From Ignavibacteriaceae bacterium (lineage in GTDB: Bacteria > Bacteroidota > Ignavibacteria > Ignavibacteriales > Ignavibacteriaceae), in NCBI GenBank assembly GCA_013360295.1, contig JABWCL010000001.1:305124-369123 (forward strand): a stretch of DNA of 64,000 nucleotides. The letters run 5' to 3'. Shown here one piece after another: positions 63,902 to 64,000 of this stretch (the first letter of the stretch is position 1; each line of letters opens with the position of its first letter). Made by a program: the position numbers and the translations under genes. The notes under the pieces were generated by a model that saw only the letters and a list, made by a program, of their open reading frames with translations, did no database searches and had not been told where the DNA came from.

Positions 63902-64000
63902 GCGGGGCCGATCCCGATGCATCGGGAAACTCGCGACCTCAAAACCATTTAAAACAAAAAACCCACATTGCTGTGGGTTTTGCGGGGCCGATCCCGATGC
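63902..64000. repeat. 19-base direct repeat at 80-base spacing, tRNA-like on minus strand
   Basis: GCGGGGCCGATCCCGATGC occurs at 63902-63920 and again at 63982-64000, the window end, each a few bases after a terminator-like hairpin. The first copy runs on into CATCGGGAAACTCGCGACC, whose start makes CCCGATGCATCGGG palindromic. Read on the minus strand, GGTCGCGAGTTTCCC resembles the T-arm region of a tRNA, so the unit may derive from a tRNA 3' half. More copies probably lie beyond the window. Confidence 0.6.
63959..63981. terminator. Bidirectional rho-independent terminator
   Basis: AAACCCACA (63959-63967) and TGTGGGTTT (63972-63980) form a perfect nine-base stem with loop TTGC, preceded by an A-run and followed by T. 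It can work on both strands. Confidence 0.75.

Noticed and set aside
63902..64000. Functional tRNA gene
   Set aside because: Only a T-arm-like stretch is recognisable; anticodon and D arms are not present within the window.

Overview
The window looks like a chromosomal segment of an Ignavibacteria-type bacterium (Bacteroidota/Chlorobi group). The main evidence is four secreted proteins that end in a type IX secretion (T9SS) sorting domain with the YPNPFNP motif typical of that lineage. SusC-like TonB receptors, a cstA-type transporter and moderate-to-low GC agree with this. The assignment is inferred from motifs, not from a database search.

Region A (1-22.0 kb) lies entirely on the minus strand and is devoted to the cell envelope and secreted proteins. 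It holds two copies of a three-gene cassette: TonB-dependent receptor, DUF4876 lipoprotein, DUF6850-like outer-membrane barrel. The copies are 21996-16813 and 5351-1, the second cut by the window start. Between them lie a two-half M16 peptidase, an M28 aminopeptidase and three T9SS-exported beta-propeller proteins. A surface protein-processing and uptake locus is an attractive but unproven reading.

Region B (22.2-26.4 kb, plus strand) carries a CstA-family transporter, a T9SS-exported cyclophilin and a secreted protein made of two copies of one module.

Region C (26.6-34.0 kb, mixed strands) is a small polysaccharide locus: GT-C-like membrane protein, SGNH hydrolase, an unusual priming sugar transferase with no membrane segment, Wzi-like outer-membrane protein and an O-antigen ligase/polymerase. 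It ends in a hexanucleotide repeat and an HTH protein.

Region D (62.1-34.1 kb, read on the minus strand) is a cluster of 27 genes with little or no space between them, consistent with one long operon. The first five genes (61076-62071 back to 56925) match the wbpB, wbpD, wbpE, C4-epimerase and wbpA steps that build UDP-2,3-diacetamido-glucuronate. Next comes an AT-richer block with a sialic/nonulosonic acid branch (NeuB, NeuC, NeuA), a Wzx flippase, a Wzy-like protein, several glycosyltransferases, two polysaccharide deacetylases, a formyltransferase, an acetyltransferase and a CapA/PaaK-like pair. The last six genes include a WbpI-like epimerase, HisH, HisF and two WbpG-like amidotransferases. 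Together the parts predict an acidic surface glycan with an acetamidino mannuronic acid and a nonulosonic acid, assembled by a Wzx/Wzy route.

Region E (62.1-64 kb) is degraded accessory DNA: a VapB antitoxin, a VapC toxin broken by one base at an A-run, a decayed class II glutamine amidotransferase, and hairpins alternating with an 80-base-spaced tRNA-like repeat that runs off the window end.
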